From NCBI GenBank assembly GCA_009829735.1, contig CM020618.1, positions 31,224,894-31,288,893 on the forward strand: DNA of 64,000 nucleotides, in the 5' to 3' direction. The position numbers and the translations under genes were made by a program. Position 1 is the first letter of the stretch. Each line of letters opens with the position of its first letter. The notes beneath the pieces are model-generated. The model made no database searches, was not told the DNA's origin, and saw only the letters and a program-made list of their open reading frames with translations. The DNA is from Pyropia yezoensis. Lineage: Eukaryota > Rhodophyta > Bangiophyceae > Bangiales > Bangiaceae. Of this stretch, positions 13,101 to 22,546 are shown in pieces.

Positions 13101-13983
13101 GGCCACTCTCACGTGGTGGGGTGGCGCGCGACCCGGCAGTCGATGTCCAGGGACGGGGGGGGAGGCGCCCCCCCCACCGCCGTTGCCCACAAATGCGTTT
13201 AAACGAGCCGTCAGATGGGAGCAACGGCAAGCAACAGGACGCAAGCCGCTGCAAAAGCGCATGGGGGGAGAAGGACACGGCCACCGGCCGCCCATGGCCG
13301 CCGCCGCCGCGGACGCCGCCTGCTGCTGCCGCTCGCCGCTGCCGCTGCCGGCGGCCGATGCCGTCGCCGCCGCCGCGGCCGCTGCCACTGCCGCTGCCGC
13401 TGCCGCTGCCACCCGCCGCCCGCCGCCCGCAGCCTGCCGCCAACCGCCCGCACCCGGTGCCGCCCTCCACGGTCGCGATCGTGCCACGCGCGGACGCGAT
13501 GCCACGTCCGTGCGTCGCGCCGTGGACCCAGAGTGCCGGGAGGAGGGAAAGAAAGGGCTGCCCGGCCGCCGCGGAGGCGCCCCGTAGACTCCGCGCTGAG
13601 TGCCCAACCGCGGCCGGCACCATCTGCGCCCGGCAAGGACGGCCGGGGGCCGACACACGAGACAGAGGGGGCATCCGTGGCGGGGAGGTGGTGTCCGCGG
13701 CGATGAGGCTCCGTCTGAGGTGGGGGGGAGGCGTCCGAGGCGGGGCAGTGGCACCCGCAGCGGGGCGGTGGCGTCCGAAAACGGGTGGGGATGGCGTCCG
13801 AGTGGGGGGGGCCTGGCGCCACTGGCGGCGGAGGGTGTCGTCCGTGTGCGCGCTCGCGGCGTGAGTTTTTTTTTTTTTTCTGGCCGTGGGGTGCCTCACA
13901 CTGGTCAGAATCGACGTTTCTCCTGAGGATTCCAGAATCCTCAGGGCCGGATTCTGGAATCCTCTCTAGCGGTAGAATAGACA
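10144..13983 (+). mobile_element. piggyBac-type DNA transposon, apparently complete
   Basis: A 3,840-bp element bounded by CTAG at 10140-10143 and 13984-13987. Both ends begin TGTCTATTCTACCG in inverted orientation. Inside each end are two short palindromes of the type GGATTCCAGAATCC (10161-10174 and 10178-10195; 13927-13940 and 13949-13962), likely transposase-binding sites. It carries one intact transposase. The 1 kb after the transposase stop is low-complexity with no gene and includes a T-run near 13866-13880. Classical piggyBac elements duplicate TTAA; a palindromic CTAG here is unusual. Confidence 0.88.
10607..12976 (+). CDS. piggyBac-type DDE transposase
   Basis: Cut-and-paste transposase of the DDE_Tnp_1_7 family, 789 residues with no internal stop or frameshift. 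The first 230 residues are Pro/Ser-rich and include a Lys/Arg/Trp patch (KSGRNKTDWRVKWKW) that may bind DNA. The catalytic domain runs from about residue 265. Aspartates stand at the expected three places: ICVDESMSRWYG, IICADSYFASV and DRHNRCRQDDLQLE. The C-terminus is a Cys/His-rich domain (CRVCNQNRSTSVCSRC ... CCW ... C ... H ... H) like the zinc-binding end domain of piggyBac transposases. The ATG at 10607 is the first plausible start, though the frame is open upstream to about 10526. With intact terminal repeats, the element could be active. Confidence 0.93.
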   Translation: MAEAPRPRHEAIPPRPPPTPSPPLFSPLPLSKAPAHAVPTPANSTKAKGQDLRLSVGVQVHTEAINVTNFSECARFLGSLAKTSFVTGTVLEVVKGKTKSGRNKTDWRVKWKWLDREVEKVLGLRSVKIGAAPSPASSQLPQRLEANSPASQPSSLLGAGAQLLDPAAARNFSPSLPRLTPASSSVVGITLSLDESAFPATLPTHSPGGLSAVATPTAAASQLVTAHALTWARRPVTEPVGGPVPRQAWSVRAITGEHILEGGDSIGPGVSRRPYDYFLTMFPPNQLVRMVRLTSAKLRSRGMQPTSTGELLKFIGVILLGTRFEFGARADLWATQARNRYLTAPAFGKRTGLSRSRFDAVWSCVTFSAQTGTASDASEQSRWQLIDDFVASINQHRAAHVTPSESICVDESMSRWYGQGGKWISRGLPAYVAIDRKPENGCEIPNAPCGRSEIMLKLSVVTTAEYEKSAAGGNDADLPHGTTVLKRLVAPWAGTQRIICADSYFASVATAQQLLTMGLRFVGVVKTATRGYPMGALSAILLQSRGQHVSFSHVNADNVTDLMAVLWVDRERRYFIASASSTLPGAPCERLRWRQTGEHAERVSLTVPQPQVAELYYSVCATIDRHNRCRQDDLQLERKYITHDWSMRVNLTLLAICIVDAWMLYTGARGAAAELTQAEFYEDLAAQLIENTFDSSGYRSRAAPADVPREDVAGPARYGVGVHLVPTLKRKGGDARLAQRDCRVCNQNRSTSVCSRCRETGEGEVFCCWPQSGRDCFQTHMRIVHDLDV

Positions 13984-13987
13984 CTAG

Positions 13988-15474
13988 TGTCTATTCTACT
14001 GACAGCATCATTTGATGCTTTTAGCATCAAATGATGCTGTTTTCCACCCTCTGTTTACTCATACTTCCCGACGTCGCCTGCTCGTTTAGACCACAGAAAC
14101 GGGCTCAGCGTCGGCTGTTTACCTCCAGGGGAGGTTGAGTGCATCCCATTCAAAGGAGAACACATGGTCAGACTGGCGTTTGTGCGCGCTTTTCTGTCCC
14201 GCCAACAGGATGGAGCGGACCTTCCGTTCACGCCGCCCCTGTCTCCCGCCGTCTCAGCGCGGCGCCCTTCCCCACCCCTGCCCTCCCTGTCCTCTGCCCG
14301 AGCCTCCCCCGCCTACACCCCGAGCCTTTCCCGCCATACCTCCCCAATGGATGCCCGCGCGCGCCATGGGTGGCGCGCGGGGCGACCGGGGTAGCCGGGG
14401 CTTATGGAGCCGCATAGACCGCAGCCTGGCGAGGGGTGGTCGACCGGCTACTGGCGCTGTGTGGCAGGAGTGATGGCAATAGTGGGGGTGGCGGAGTCTC
14501 TGGGATTGAACGATGGGACTGGCGTCAGCGGTGCGGGTGAGAGTGAGACGGACCGCGTGGGTCGTGTTTGTTCAGCAACGGCAGCGTGGACGACGGCGCG
14601 AGGCGCTCCCGCAGCAGCGGTCCTGGTGGGGCTCTACGCTTAGAAGAGAAAACATGGGGAGGGGTGGGCCGCGCCGCGGCGCGCGGGGGAAAATGCTACC
14701 GCCGCTTTGAGGGCGGGGGGGGGATGGGGTACGACCGCCGTCTGCAGGGGGCCCCCCCGCGCCGCATCAGCCCTTGCGCCTGCGAATACTTCGGTGGGGG
14801 GGGGGAAATAGGGAGGGGCGGCCGGTGCCGCGGCGCCCAGGGAAGGATGGGACCGCTGGTTTGAGGGCGGGGGGCGGAGAGGGTACGGCCACCGCCTGCA
14901 GGCAGCAGCAGCCGTTGCACCAGCAACTAGTGTGGTGGGGGGGCCCGTGGCCAACCGCGACGCTGCGCGTGGTTGGCGGGGGCGGTTGCGTCGCGACACG
15001 AACCCACGAGCACCGGCTGACCCGCACCCTGCTCCCCGGCGACGCGCCGCCCGGCGCGCTTCAAGCCGGCTGCTCTCCCTTAAGGGTGCTTACCCACACC
15101 GAGGGACACGGCGTCGAAGGCCCCATCGGCCGGGGCACTGGCAGTCGCCATTTCGGTGCGCAGCCCCGCGCACGGGCGCGGGGGCAGGACGTACTGGCAG
15201 CGGAGCGTGACTGCCCTGCCCTTTCTCCCACCCCTCCCTTCTCCCCCGTCACAATGGATCAGGTCATGCGGAAGCAGCTGCTCGTCGGCGACGTCATGAG
15301 CTGTAGAGCGCCCTGTTCCTCTGTCTTTCCTGGACGTGAACAACTCGGGAGTGCCTTCATAGGTACCAAAGCAGCCAAAATCGTGCTCCCAGGTGTCGCA
15401 AACGGCGATTTCGGGGAGGATCAAATGATGCTCACGCGAGCATCATTTGATGCTCTGACACAGTAGAATAGACA
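13988..15474. mobile_element. Non-autonomous piggyBac-like element, 1,487 bp
   Basis: Both ends carry TGTCTATTCTACTG in inverted orientation and are bordered by CTAG (13984-13987, shared with the neighbouring element, and 15475-15478). The subterminal palindromes differ from the neighbour: AGCATCATTTGATGCT repeated near both ends (14006-14038 and 15424-15455). The first 160 bases keep scattered identity to the left end of the autonomous element, for example CAGAAACGG, AGTGCATCCCA and GGAGAAC. No transposase remains; the interior is GC-rich low-complexity sequence. It is probably mobilised by a related transposase. Confidence 0.8.
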
Positions 15475-15478
15475 CTAG

Positions 15479-17109
15479 CGACGATGACACGAGCAGCGCG
15501 CGCGGCGGGGTCAGGCGAGGGGAGCGCGCCCTTGACCGGGGTCACCACCCCCCCCGCCATCTTCGCTCACCCGCCCCCCCTGGAGGAGGAAGTCCTCCAG
15601 TAGTTGGGCACGTGCGGGGTGGGGGAGCACCCTTGTCGACAGCCCGTGCTTCCCGCGGTGGGGGGGTCCACAGGGCTGGGGCCCCCCTCCCCACGCCGCA
15701 CTCAACCTCGCGGGCGCCGCGCGCCGCCTTGCGCTCCACCTCCTCCACCCGCGGCCGCTGCCGCGGCCGCCCCACCGACGGGCCTCGTGCCTTTCTGGCG
15801 GCGGCCGGGGCCGCACCGTCCGCGCCCCAGCGACTCTGGGGGTGGCGGAGCGGGGCCGCCACTGCTGCGCTGCCGACACGGACGCCGACGCGGGGGGCGC
15901 GAGGGAGGGACCACCCGCCGCCGCTGTGGACGTGGCTGCCCCCGCCAGCTCCACTCCCCCGACCCCCCTCGCCCCCCCCAGTTTGCCTCCTGCACCCCCA
16001 CCGCTCGCTCTGCCAAAGCAGGTGCGGAGGCCGAGGCGCGGCGCAACAACAGTCGCTGCGCCGGTCATGCGACCGCGACGTGGCCGGCAGCAGCGGGGTA
16101 GGGATGGTTGTAGTCACCCAAAAACCCCCACACGTCCGTCGTCCATGTCACAACCGCACGGAAGGTGGTCGAGCGGGCGCCAAGGCACAGCAGCATCGTC
16201 CGCGGCACCCCCAAAGTACAATCATGGAAAGACGCTGTCCCCCTGACGCGTACCCTGCCGTCCTTGTCGGGCTCGCTGGTGGGTGGTATGTGCCGGGACG
16301 ATGACACCCACCGCCGGCGGATGTTCCTCCTCCGTACAGGCAAGTATGACGCGCCTCCCAACCAACGTGGCTTGCGGAGCGCGTGCTCGGGGTGAAAGCA
16401 GTGGAGAAGAAGAAGGCGACGGTCATGCCTGCCCCAGTGACGACCCGCCCGCCACGGGCGACGAGCGTGCCGAGGCGAAGGGAAAGCCGGTACCAAATAG
16501 CCCGCTGTAGGCGGGGCGTGCGTCCACGCCGACGCCCACGCTGCCACCAGTCGAACCGATACCAAGTGGAGGGGCACGCTCGCCAACCGACTCGACGGGG
16601 TGGTTCGGATCGGGAAAGGGGGAGGGGGGGGTGCCTCCCGTCTTACACAGATGTCACCCTTGCCGCCGCCGCCGCCGCCGCCGCCTTCACAGCTGCGGCG
16701 TCCACGATGACGACGGCCGCAGCCGCGGGTCCCCACCGAAGGTCGCCCAGCTACCCGTCCACCGTCAATATTGGCTCTGTTGTTGGTCGTCGAGGAGGGG
16801 AGTCCGCGCGAGAGAGTGGCAGCTGCCACCCTGCTGGGGCGCGTCCACCGAGAGCGAAGCGACATGGTGGGCATGAAAAAAGAGTCTTTCTGGCGCAGTT
16901 TTCATTGAAAACTTGAGTCATGCGCTCGACACTAACTTTAGGTGCGTCCTCAACATCGCCGAGCCGCTGCCCCGCTCACTCGCACCTTCTTTCTGTGTTG
17001 CCGCCTCCTACACGCCTCGTCCTCTTGTCCGCGTCCCCCGCCCCTCCCCGTTCCTCCTCCTCCCTCAACCTTCCTTTCCCCTTCCCCCGTCCCCCCCCCC
17101 CCCGGCGAC
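15479..17109. other. Intergenic, no gene supported
   Basis: GC-rich with several C and G runs and long open frames on both strands that show no recognisable family. A minus-strand stretch near 15590-15780 has somewhat protein-like codon use (VEEVERKAARGAREVE) but no start, stop or homology could be made out. The 190 bases before 17110 hold the likely promoter and leader of the next gene. Confidence 0.3.
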
Positions 17110-17547
17110 ATGGCACGCGCCCCCCCCCGCCCCCTCCCCCAGCTGATCCGCCGTGCCCTCGCGTCGCGCCCCCCCCCCCGGAGCTCCGCCCCCCGCGGGC
17201 GGCCCGCCTCCATCGAGACAGAGCGCCCACCCAAAGACATGGACGACGTCCTCACCCTCCTCCGACCCGTGGCGGTGCCCCCCCGCCGGCCTTCGGCGGC
17301 AACTGCCGCGGCCGACGCGGCGCTCGCCGCCGCCTACTCCGCCCACTGCCGGGCAGACCTGCTGCGGCGGCAGACCACCGCTGAGCTCTTCCTCCGTGCC
17401 AAGTGGGCGGCCGTTGACGCGCTGCCGCTGCGCCGCCGCGCCGAGGCGCTGGAAGTGGACCCGACGCCGCAGGATGTGGGGAGGTGGATGTGGACGGAGA
17501 CGCCGCCTGTGAAGGGGTACAAGGGGCCAGGGGGGGGGGAGGACTGA
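17110..17547 (+). CDS. Small protein with mitochondrion-like presequence
   Basis: 145 residues. The first about 33 (MARAPPRPLPQLIRRALASR...) are rich in Arg and Ala with no acidic residue, typical of a mitochondrial presequence. The body has a long, probably helical segment (ALAAAYSAHCRADLLRRQ, then ELFLRAKWAAVDALPLRRRAEAL) and ends PTPQDVGRWMWTETPPVKGY. The pattern of a helix followed by a conserved-looking Pro-Pro-x-x-Gly-Tyr end recalls small mitochondrial ribosomal or assembly proteins, but I could not assign a family. The ATG at 17110 follows a C-run and is chosen because the presequence starts there; the frame is open upstream to 16942. It is an intact single exon. Confidence 0.6.
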   Translation: MARAPPRPLPQLIRRALASRPPPRSSAPRGRPASIETERPPKDMDDVLTLLRPVAVPPRRPSAATAAADAALAAAYSAHCRADLLRRQTTAELFLRAKWAAVDALPLRRRAEALEVDPTPQDVGRWMWTETPPVKGYKGPGGGED

Positions 17548-17806
17548 GGGGGTGAGGCAGGATCTGGGGGGAGGGAGGCGTGTGGGGGGGACTGAGGGAG
17601 GGACGCGGGACTGGGGGAGAGGTTCGAACGAGGAGGATCAAGGTGCGCTCGGTGGTGCTCTCTCCGGACTTGGGGGTCACCTGGGGGGGGGGCAGGGGGG
17701 GACGGGGGGGGTTGCGTAAGAGATATGCAAGACGGAGCGGTCAAGACGTGTTCCATGAGGATCACACACACAGAGAAAGGGCCGGCCGGTGGTCGGGCGC
17801 CGCCCT

Positions 17807-18430
17807 TCACTTAAAGGGCCCCTCGTTCTTTCCCGCCGCGGGCAGGTAGGGCTCGAAGTACCACCCGGTCGCGCGCGGGCCGCCTCCCCCGCCCTCTCCC
17901 GCCTCCAGCGCCGCCGCCCGCGCCGACCGCACCCGCCGCTGAGCGTCTTCCATTCCCACCTTGACCTGCTAGGCCGCATGCAGGTCCGCGTCGGCGACCG
18001 CGGCGTCCTCGCCCGTTCCGCCACCACCGCCACCACCGCCGCCAACACCACCCACACCGCCCACGCCGCCCACGCCGCCGCGGTCCCCGGCTTGATTGTG
18101 GTCATGGTCGTCGTCAGGCCACTCGCCACCCTCGGTAGCCAGCACCGCCGCGCACGTCAGGTCGGGAGCGCCCGTCGGTAGGCCACACAACGTCTCCCGT
18201 TGCGGGTCGCAGCTGCAAAGCTGCCACGGGCGGGTCCCGCACGTCCCACCACCTCGTCGTGCGCGTCGCCGCGAAGGCTGCCGCGTCGCTGTCGCCGCCA
18301 CCGCCACCGCCATCGCCACCACCGCCGCCGCTGCCACTGGCACCATTGCCGTCGGGGCTGCGGTCGTCGCTGGCGGTCGCCGCGTCCACCAGCTCCGCAT
18401 CCTGATGGATAGCCACGACCCCGACAGGAG
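17807..18430 (-). pseudogene. C-terminal remnant resembling oxysterol-binding-related protein
   Basis: Read on the minus strand, a frame from about 18430 reaches WPTDGRSRPDVR near 18160. This resembles the PTDSR.RPD..A motif near the end of OSBP-related lipid-transfer proteins. After a one-base shift the text continues AAVLATEGGEWPDDDHDH, a Gly-rich insert and DADLHAA. An in-frame TAG (near 17970) then precedes QVKVGMEDAQRRVRSARAAA and GWYFEPYLPAAGKNEGPF, resembling the family's K..E..QR..R and final W-F segment. The lipid-binding core is absent: sequence above 18430 is a promoter and then another gene. So it looks like a truncated, damaged copy. An alternative is that an intron from a GTGCGC donor at 18155 to the CAG at 17966 removes both defects, since that junction is in phase. 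Confidence 0.45.
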
Positions 18431-18447
18431 GTGTGGAACTGCATCTG

Positions 18448-18514
18448 ATTGGCTGGGCTGGAAGTTCCGCGCCTGCTATTGGCTGAGACACTTGAGCTCT
18501 CACCAATAACGTCA
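18448..18514. promoter_or_regulatory. CCAAT-box cluster with CRE-like site
   Basis: ATTGG at 18448-18452 and 18478-18482, CCAAT at 18503-18507 and ACGTCA at 18509-18514 lie within 67 bases, 175 bases before the DUF2520 gene. The minus-strand remnant points away on the other side, so this may once have been a two-way promoter. Confidence 0.5.
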
Positions 18515-18688
18515 CAACGGTTGTGCAGGGCGAATGCCAAGCCGCTGGCCGCCACCATCCCCCACACGCCCCGGGGCGCCTGCCCAGCGTCCTCCCGCCC
18601 CCCGGCACCTTCCTCCCCCCCCCCCCCGCCCCTCTTCCGCCCACCCGGCCACCGGTCCACCAACCAGCCCCCCCACCCACATCACATC

Positions 18689-20356
18689 ATGCCGCTGCGC
18701 GTCCCACCCCTCTCCTCCCCCCACCTACCGCTCGCCGCCTGGCCCGTCACGGTCCTGGGCGCGGGTGCGGCGGGGGCGGCCTTGGCCCGCGTCGCCGCCG
18801 CAGCGGGCGCGCCCGTCTTGGCCATCCTCAGCCGCTCGCCGGCGTCTGCCGCCGCACTCGCCGCCGCCCTGGGGGGAGGAAGGGGAGGAGGGGGCGGGGC
18901 GGTGGGGGAGGTCCCCCCGTCGGAGGGGGGCACGGGCCGCCAACCTGGTGCCACTGCCGCCGCCGCTGCGTCGACGCCGCCACCGCCGTCGCCGTTGCCA
19001 CCGTCGCCGCCGCTGTCACCGCCGTTGCTGCCCGCGTCGGGCGCCTACCCTGCCACGCCAATCCCGGCCGCCACGCGGCTGCTGCTCCTTGCAGTGCCCG
19101 ACGGCGCGCTTGCGGGCGTGGCTGCCGCGGTCGCGGCCGACGGGCGGTGGCCCCCACCCCCGGCACCCCCTACCCCTCCCCCGCCCCCATTTCCGCCCCC
19201 ACCGCCGCTGTGGTCGCCGCCGCTGCAATCGTCCCCGCTATCGCCACTGGCGGCGGCAGCGAATGAGGTGGGGGAGGGGGTGGGCGACCCCGCCGTTATC
19301 GACGCCGCGGGACGGGTGGCCCTCCACCTGTCGGGCGCCCTGCCGGCGGAGGTGCTGTCGCCGCTTCGCGAGCGGGGGGTGGTAGTTGGGAGCGCCCACC
19401 CGGCCGCGGCCTTCCCGCCGCCCCCCTGGCGGGGGAGTTTGGGGCGCAAGGGGGGCGCCGGCTGTGACGGTGGAGGCAGTGGCGGCGGCGGTTGCAGCGC
19501 CGAAGGCGGGGTGCGCGCGGGCGGGTCGGCGCTCCCCCCCCCCCCCCCCCCCCCTTCCCCCCTGCAGGGTGGCTACATGGCCGTCGAAGGGGACCCCCCC
19601 GCGGTAGCGCTCGGGGTCACTCTCGCCAACGCTGCGGGCGCGACGGCGCTGCACCTGCCGGCGACGGCTGCCGCCAAGGCGGCCTACCACCTGGCCGCGA
19701 CGCTCGCGGCGACCGCCCCCCTGGGCGTCACCACCCTCGCCGCGCGGCTGCTCGCGTCGTCCGCCGTTGGGTTACCCCGTGGGGTGGCGGCTGACCTGGC
19801 CGCCCGCCTGTCGGCGGGTGCCACCGCTAATGTGGTGGCCACGGGGGGGGTGGCGGCGGCGCTGAGTGGGCCGCTCGTCCGCGCGGACGTTGCCGTCCTG
19901 GCCGCCCACGTGGACGTGCTGTCCACCATGGCCGGGGGGGGGGTTCTTCCGGAGGCGCGCACCAGGGGGGGGGCTGGCGGCACTGATGGCGCTCTCGTGG
20001 GCGGTTGTGGGGGCAGCGGCGGCGCTGGGGATGCCGCCGTCACGTTCGAGGCGGTCGACGCCCCGGCCAACGCGTCTGCGGCAGCGCCCTCCGTGGCCGA
20101 CGCGGCCGCGGTAGGCCACCCCGCCGACATGGTGGCGGCGGACGCAGCCACGGGTGGGGATGGGGTCAGCGACGCGGCGCTGGCCGCTGCCGTCGCGTCG
20201 CTGCTGGCCGTGACCGGGGAGGAGCTGGTGGCCGCGTCGGCCGCCGCGGGGCGGCTGTCGGCGGGCCAGGCGGCGGCGGTGCGGGCGGTGCTGCGGCGGT
20301 TGGACACGGTGGGCCACCCCGCTGGCGGCGCGAGCGACAGGGGCGGGGGGGGCTGA
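18689..20356 (+). CDS. Rossmann-like / DUF2520 NAD(P)-binding protein
   Basis: 555 residues. The N-terminus has a dinucleotide-binding fold signature (VTVLGAGAAGAALARV, residues about 20-35), then LLLLAVPDGALAGVAAAV. The DUF2520 part follows: RVALHLSGALPAEVLSPL (about 209), VVVGSAHPAAAF (about 231), GGYMAVEGD, AKAAYHLAATLAAT (about 328) and ALSGPLVRADVAVLAAHVDVL (about 390). This order matches the Rossmann-like plus DUF2520 family, related to pyrroline-5-carboxylate reductase and F420-dependent reductases; the substrate is unknown. Ala/Gly/Pro-rich inserts (around residues 55-190, 245-295 and 430-490) make it nearly twice the usual bacterial length. The family is best known in bacteria, so transfer is possible. 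The ATG at 18689 begins directly before the nucleotide-binding strand. Confidence 0.82.
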   Translation: MPLRVPPLSSPHLPLAAWPVTVLGAGAAGAALARVAAAAGAPVLAILSRSPASAAALAAALGGGRGGGGGAVGEVPPSEGGTGRQPGATAAAAASTPPPPSPLPPSPPLSPPLLPASGAYPATPIPAATRLLLLAVPDGALAGVAAAVAADGRWPPPPAPPTPPPPPFPPPPPLWSPPLQSSPLSPLAAAANEVGEGVGDPAVIDAAGRVALHLSGALPAEVLSPLRERGVVVGSAHPAAAFPPPPWRGSLGRKGGAGCDGGGSGGGGCSAEGGVRAGGSALPPPPPPPSPLQGGYMAVEGDPPAVALGVTLANAAGATALHLPATAAAKAAYHLAATLAATAPLGVTTLAARLLASSAVGLPRGVAADLAARLSAGATANVVATGGVAAALSGPLVRADVAVLAAHVDVLSTMAGGGVLPEARTRGGAGGTDGALVGGCGGSGGAGDAAVTFEAVDAPANASAAAPSVADAAAVGHPADMVAADAATGGDGVSDAALAAAVASLLAVTGEELVAASAAAGRLSAGQAAAVRAVLRRLDTVGHPAGGASDRGGGG

Positions 20357-22546
20357 CGGACCCTCCGGCGTCCCGCCGCGCTAGCCCGCCGCCGCGGTCG
20401 TGACTGCCGCGTGCGGGGTGCCTGCCGGCCGGCCGGGGGAGTGGGGTACGCGGCGCGCCCTTCCGTCGATGCTGCGTCGTGAGGGCGCGCGGGCCCTCTT
20501 CCATGCGGCGCTTTTTGGCCGCCGCGGCCGGCGTTGCCGTCGCCCCAACCCCCTCGCCCCCTCCGGCCTCGTCCGCGCGCAGCCCCCGGCGGGGGGCACT
20601 GAACTAACGTTTTGGCACGATGACCAGTGGCCGACGCGTCCGCGGCGGTCAGCGCGCGGTTGGCGTGAGAGCGTTTGGCCAGTTTGGCGACGACCGCCGC
20701 CGCGAGCCGCACCGCTCCCGCCGCCGCTGCCCCTGCCGCTGTCGTCCGCGGCCTGCTGCAGTGGCTGCGCGACAGAGAGGGTCGACCCGCGTAGAGCGTC
20801 GCTGGGAGAAGGGACCCGCCCCTGCGCCCCCCGCCCCATGAAGTACGTGGGGTGGTGGAGCTGTGGGTTCTACAGACAGACGGCCGCCCCTGCGGCACAC
20901 CGCCGCCGCCGCCGTCGGGCCATCCCACCCCCGCCCGCCTTGGCGCCGCGATGATCTGCCCCCCCCCCGGGTGGCGCCGCTCGGGGACGGTGCTGGTAGC
21001 GCCGGCAGCGGCGGTAGCGGCGACAGCGACGGACGCTGCTGCCCCCTGCTGCGGAGGTAGCCGTCCCCTGCTGTGGAGGCGGCCGTCTCCTGCTGTGGAG
21101 GCGGCCGGCCCCTGCTGCGGAGGCGGCCGCGCGCGCCGGTTGCTCCCGAAGGCGGATGGTGGACCTGTAGCTCAAGGCCCGTCTATCTCCCGCCACCGCC
21201 GCAGGCCTGGCGGGCGACTCTGCTGCGCTGAGCTCCCCCACCAACCCCCCGCGAAGAGGCGCGGCCGTGTGGGCGCCTCGCGCCCTGTCGGTCGGTGGTG
21301 GACGAGTCCTATCATTTTTTTGTTTCAGAGGTCGAGACCCTGCGCACTACTGTGTCCACGACGCGCGTGGCACGGGACGGGCGGTTGGGGGGGAGTGGGG
21401 TGACGAGAACGGGAGTGGGCGGGCGGGCGGGCCGCAGGGGCGGAGGGGGAAGGGGTTACCTGTGCAACGGCAGTCGCCGCTGGGGAACAAGGGGGGTGAC
21501 TGCTCAGCCGCCGTGCGCCGCCACGCAGCTGCGTATCTGCGCAGATGTACGAACGGGCCCTAGCAAGATAGCTAAGAAGGGCGGGGGTGCAGGACGGGAA
21601 GAGGGACGGCCGCACGCTCTCGGGGAGGTGCCCTTGGATGTTTCTCACTCGTGTCTCGCTTACAAAAAAATTCCAGATTCCAGACGACGGGGTGTTTGGC
21701 GGGATGCAAAAGAAACGAAACGACCCGCACGGCCTCGCTCAGTGGGTCTTCCTATCCTTGTCGTTGCACTCGCCTTGATCCTCACGCGGTTGCAGCAACG
21801 CGACACGGACCGCAGCGTCTTGTCGGGGAGTGGACGATGAGCTCCCCGTCTGCGCGTGGCCCGCCAGCCTCCAGCCTCCCGTCACGCGCAGCGTGTACCG
21901 CGGCGCTGCCGGTTGCAGCCACCTGCGCACCCGCCTCCCCCCTCCGGCCTTTCTGCTCACCCCCTCCCTCTGCTTGTTTTCCGGCCGCCCTGTCATGGCG
22001 GTGGGCACCCTACCCAGCGATTGAGACAAGGTGTGCAGACTGCTCGGGTAACGGCGTCGGTGGGCGTGGAAGGAGAGGGGAGGGGGGGGAAGTAGTTTGT
22101 GTGCACCGAGGGGGGCTTGTGTGGCGTGGGGGCCTGCGGGTGGGAAGAGTGAGTGACAGAGGGGGGGGGGGTTGGCCGGATGGGGGACACTCTGCGTTGG
22201 GGCTGAAGGATGCAACCCTCGATGGCGCCCCGACCAGCTGCGGCGAGGTGGGTGGCGTGGGGGGGGGTGGCACGAGCGTCGCACGGCGAGAGGATGGCGG
22301 GGGATAGCGGGGGGTGCGGCGGTGCAGCCGCGCGCACCGCCGCGGGTACAAGATGCGGGCTGGTCGGTGTGGCTGCGGGCGGGCGACTGCAGGGTTGACC
22401 GTCCTGGCCGTGACGCCCATCCGCTGCCCCGCCCGCCATCCCCATCCCTGCCGCGGTCGCAGCCCCCTCACGCCGGTACGCCGCCCACCCGCGACACCCG
22501 CCCCCCGCCCCCCGACGCCCCCTCCTGCCCACACGTCTCCTCTACG
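20357..22546. other. Intergenic, 2.2 kb, no gene supported
   Basis: Mostly GC-rich low-complexity sequence. It contains a four-copy 22-bp tandem repeat (21043-21130). Open frames here have no recognisable domains and often mirror opposite-strand composition. The last few hundred bases should include the catalase promoter; no clear TATA box was seen. Confidence 0.35.
21043..21130. repeat. 22-bp tandem repeat, four copies
   Basis: Consensus CCCCTGCTGYGGAGGCGGCC plus two bases; copies start at 21043, 21065, 21087 and 21109 and differ at only a few positions. Confidence 0.85.

Noticed and set aside
10140-13987. Treating CTAG as part of the terminal repeats
   Set aside because: It is palindromic, four bases long, and only one copy lies at the junction of two elements, which fits a target duplication better, though it cannot be fully excluded.
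14774-15466. 230-codon frame inside the non-autonomous element
   Set aside because: It contains no transposase motifs and runs into the terminal palindromes, so it is probably chance.
16065-16874. 270-codon minus-strand frame between the transposons and the 17.1-kb gene
   Set aside because: Composition shifts along its length and no motif, signal peptide or family could be recognised.
19684-20928. Long minus-strand open frame opposite the DUF2520 gene
   Set aside because: It is antisense to clear family motifs; high GC removes stop codons from antisense frames here.
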